Part shown: positions 6,818 through 8,314 of the stretch, in pieces
How positions within the stretch are numbered: position 1 is the first letter of the stretch
Layout: the number at the start of each line of letters is the position of its first letter
NCBI GenBank assembly: GCA_020201235.1
Contig: JAIVHD010000079.1
Location: 1 to 8,314, forward strand
Reading direction: 5' to 3'
Length of the DNA stretch: 8,314 bases
DNA from: Lysobacteraceae bacterium
Lineage (GTDB): Bacteria > Pseudomonadota > Gammaproteobacteria > Xanthomonadales > Wenzhouxiangellaceae
The notes under the pieces: generated by a model
Database searches by the model: none
The model's input: only the letters and a program-made list of their open reading frames with translations
Told to the model about the DNA's origin: nothing
Program-made: the position numbers and the translations under genes

Positions 6818-8314
6818 GTGGCGCGAATACCGGAATTTTATAAGTTGTCCGTCTCGCAACGCGTGCGGGCGGTTCGCAAGCAGGGCCTGCTGTCCAACCA
6901 GGATTACCAGGCGCTGGTCAGCGGCGACCACACGCTTTCGATTCAGTCGGCCGACAAGATGATCGAAAACGTCATCGGCGTCATGGGCCTGCCGGTCGGG
7001 CTGGGCTTGAATTTCCTGATCAACGGGCGCGAATACGCGATTCCGCTGGTCGTCGAGGAGCCGTCGATTGTCGCCGCGCTCAGTTCGGCGGCCAAGATCG
7101 CGCGCAGCGGCGGCGGCTTTGAGGTAGAAAGCGCCGAGCCCATGCTGATCGGCCAGATTCAGGTCGTCGACGTGCCGCATCCGCAGCGTGCCAAGGCCGC
7201 GCTGCTACAACGCAAACGTGAAATCATCAACCTGGCCAACAGTCTGCATCCGAATATGGTTGCGCGCGGCGGAGGTGCCAAGGACGTCGAAGTCCTGATT
7301 CATCCATCATCCGGCCAGGGCGGCGATATGGTCGTGGTCCACCTGCTGGTCGATACCTGCGATGCGATGGGCGCCAACCTGGTCAATACGATGTGCGAAG
7401 GGGTGGCCGCACTGGTCGAGAACATCGCCGCCGGCAAGGTCTTTCTGCGCATTCTCTCGAACCTGACCGACCGCGCCATGGTCCGGGCCAGCGTGCAAAT
7501 TCCGCTGGAAGCGCTGGCCGGCAAGGGCTTTGACGGCGAACAGGTGCGCGACGGTATCATCCTGGCCAACGAATTCGCATCGATCGACCCCTATCGGGCC
7601 GCAACCCACAACAAGGGCATCATGAACGGCATTGATGCGGTGGCTCTGGCGACTGGAAACGACTGGCGTGCGATCGAGGCCGGAGCGCATGCCTGGGCCG
7701 CCCGCGGTTCCCATTACGCATCATTAACGCAGTGGACCCGGGCCGAAGACGGCTCGCTGTTCGGGCAGCTCGAGATTCCGATCAAGGTTGGAATTGTCGG
7801 CGGTCCGCTGCAATCCAACCCAACGGTTGGCATGAACCTGCGGCTACTGGGTGTGAAATCGGCACGCGAGCTCGCCGAGGTGATGGCGGCGGTCGGTCTG
7901 GCACAGAATTTCTCGGCAATACGGGCATTGGTGACCGAGGGGATCCAACAAGGCCACATGACGCTGCATGCCCGCAGCGTGGTGGCTGCGGCCGGTGCCG
8001 CGCCCGAAATCTTCGAGACCGTGGTTGATCGCCTGATCGAATCGGGCGAAATCAAAATCTGGAAGGCCCGTGCGCTGATCGGCGAATTGCGCGAGCAACA
8101 ACCCGAGGCACAGTCCCAAAAGGCCCGCAAGGCCAGTGCCACAGCAACGCCGGATTCGACCGCGCGCAGGATTTCGGGCGGGCATGGAAAGATCATTTTG
8201 CTGGGTGAGCATGCCGTCGTCTATGGACGACACGCGATTGCGGCATCGATTCCGCTGGCGATCCAGGCGCACGTAGAGCCATCCACCAATGGAGTCGAGC
8301 TGATCATCCCGCGC
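6818..8314 (+). CDS. mvaA: Bifunctional class II HMG-CoA reductase / mevalonate kinase fusion, 3' end cut by the window edge
   Basis: From GTG 6818 the frame is open for 499 codons to the edge. Residues 1 to about 427 are a complete class II HMG-CoA reductase, reducing HMG-CoA to mevalonate: substrate motif ENVIG (50-54), LVVEEPSIVAA (77-87) with catalytic Glu81, dinucleotide motif DAMGAN (182-187), HNKGIMNG with Lys266, ATGNDWRA with Asp282, and GHMTLHAR with His380. These match Glu83, Lys267, Asp283 and His381 of the Pseudomonas mevalonii enzyme (428 residues). A linker of about 24 residues rich in Ala, Ser, Thr and Gln follows. At 454-478 the frame continues into GGHGKIILLGEHAVVYG plus RHAIAASI, motif 1 of mevalonate kinase, which makes mevalonate 5-phosphate. 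No stop separates the domains, and no ATG or GTG in frame lies near the junction. The fusion thus joins consecutive pathway steps. The ATP loop and C-terminus of the kinase lie beyond the window. Confidence 0.94.
   Translation, partial: MARIPEFYKLSVSQRVRAVRKQGLLSNQDYQALVSGDHTLSIQSADKMIENVIGVMGLPVGLGLNFLINGREYAIPLVVEEPSIVAALSSAAKIARSGGGFEVESAEPMLIGQIQVVDVPHPQRAKAALLQRKREIINLANSLHPNMVARGGGAKDVEVLIHPSSGQGGDMVVVHLLVDTCDAMGANLVNTMCEGVAALVENIAAGKVFLRILSNLTDRAMVRASVQIPLEALAGKGFDGEQVRDGIILANEFASIDPYRAATHNKGIMNGIDAVALATGNDWRAIEAGAHAWAARGSHYASLTQWTRAEDGSLFGQLEIPIKVGIVGGPLQSNPTVGMNLRLLGVKSARELAEVMAAVGLAQNFSAIRALVTEGIQQGHMTLHARSVVAAAGAAPEIFETVVDRLIESGEIKIWKARALIGELREQQPEAQSQKARKASATATPDSTARRISGGHGKIILLGEHAVVYGRHAIAASIPLAIQAHVEPSTNGVELIIPR
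8099..8170 (+). other. Interdomain linker of the HMGR-MvK fusion
   Basis: About 24 codons (residues 428-451) of low-complexity sequence rich in Gln, Ala, Lys, Ser and Thr, with two Pro. It follows the last HMGR helix (WKARALIGELREQ) and precedes the kinase. It resembles a flexible interdomain tether and keeps the reading frame. The only possible in-frame alternative start nearby is a TTG at 8087 with no Shine-Dalgarno site. Confidence 0.7.
8171..8314 (+). other. N-terminal mevalonate kinase domain of the fusion (partial)
   Basis: Residues 452-499 of the fusion protein hold GHMP motif 1 in the mevalonate kinase form (GHGKIILLGEHAVVYG), followed by HAIAASIPLAI and a strand-like AHVEPS segment. 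This separates it from the PMK (GEYAVLHG) and MvaD (YWGKRD) encoded upstream. Only about 48 residues of an expected 300 or so are in the window, so the completeness of the domain cannot be judged. Confidence 0.85.

Noticed and set aside
1..8314. CRISPR arrays, tRNA or rRNA genes, insertion sequences
   Set aside because: No regularly spaced repeats, cloverleaf-like segments, transposase motifs or terminal inverted repeats were seen on either strand.

Overview
The window is a GC-rich (roughly 60% by eye) bacterial isoprenoid/triterpenoid locus with little non-coding DNA. It holds the 5' part of ispA on the minus strand, a divergent intergenic region of about 0.7 kb, and a compact plus-strand cluster that runs off the right edge. 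Densely packed genes, Shine-Dalgarno sites, class II HMG-CoA reductase and hopanoid genes all point to a bacterium, most likely a proteobacterium. I suspect one of the minority gammaproteobacterial lineages that use the mevalonate pathway instead of the methylerythritol-phosphate pathway. That placement is inference, because the window has no taxonomic marker gene.

Layout: (1) 1-241, minus strand: N-terminal 80 residues of IspA, the short-chain prenyl diphosphate (farnesyl-PP) synthase. (2) 242-935: divergent intergenic region with candidate promoters at each end and a GC-rich REP-like palindrome in the middle. (3) 936-2111: squalene synthase of the single-enzyme type. (4) 2143-4122: squalene-hopene cyclase. 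(5) 4104-4574: a short HpnG-like nucleoside phosphorylase that seems to have lost its C-terminal third. (6) 4600-5658: diphosphomevalonate decarboxylase. (7) 5655-6803: phosphomevalonate kinase (GHMP family). (8) 6818 to the right edge: class II HMG-CoA reductase translationally fused, through a short Ala/Ser/Thr/Gln-rich linker, to the start of a mevalonate kinase.

Together the genes cover most of a route from HMG-CoA to a hopanoid. The HMGR-MvK fusion would make mevalonate and then mevalonate 5-phosphate, PMK mevalonate 5-diphosphate, and MvaD IPP. IspA condenses C5 units to farnesyl-PP, Sqs joins two farnesyl-PP to squalene, and Shc cyclises squalene to hopene/hopanol. HMG-CoA synthase, acetoacetyl-CoA thiolase and IPP isomerase are not in the window and could lie downstream. 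The plus-strand genes overlap or are separated by at most 31 bases, with no terminator visible between them, so they probably form one operon.

The most notable observations are the uninterrupted HMGR-mevalonate kinase fusion of two consecutive enzymes, the joining of the mevalonate pathway and triterpenoid synthesis in one apparent operon, the use of single-enzyme Sqs rather than HpnCDE, and the decayed hpnG.
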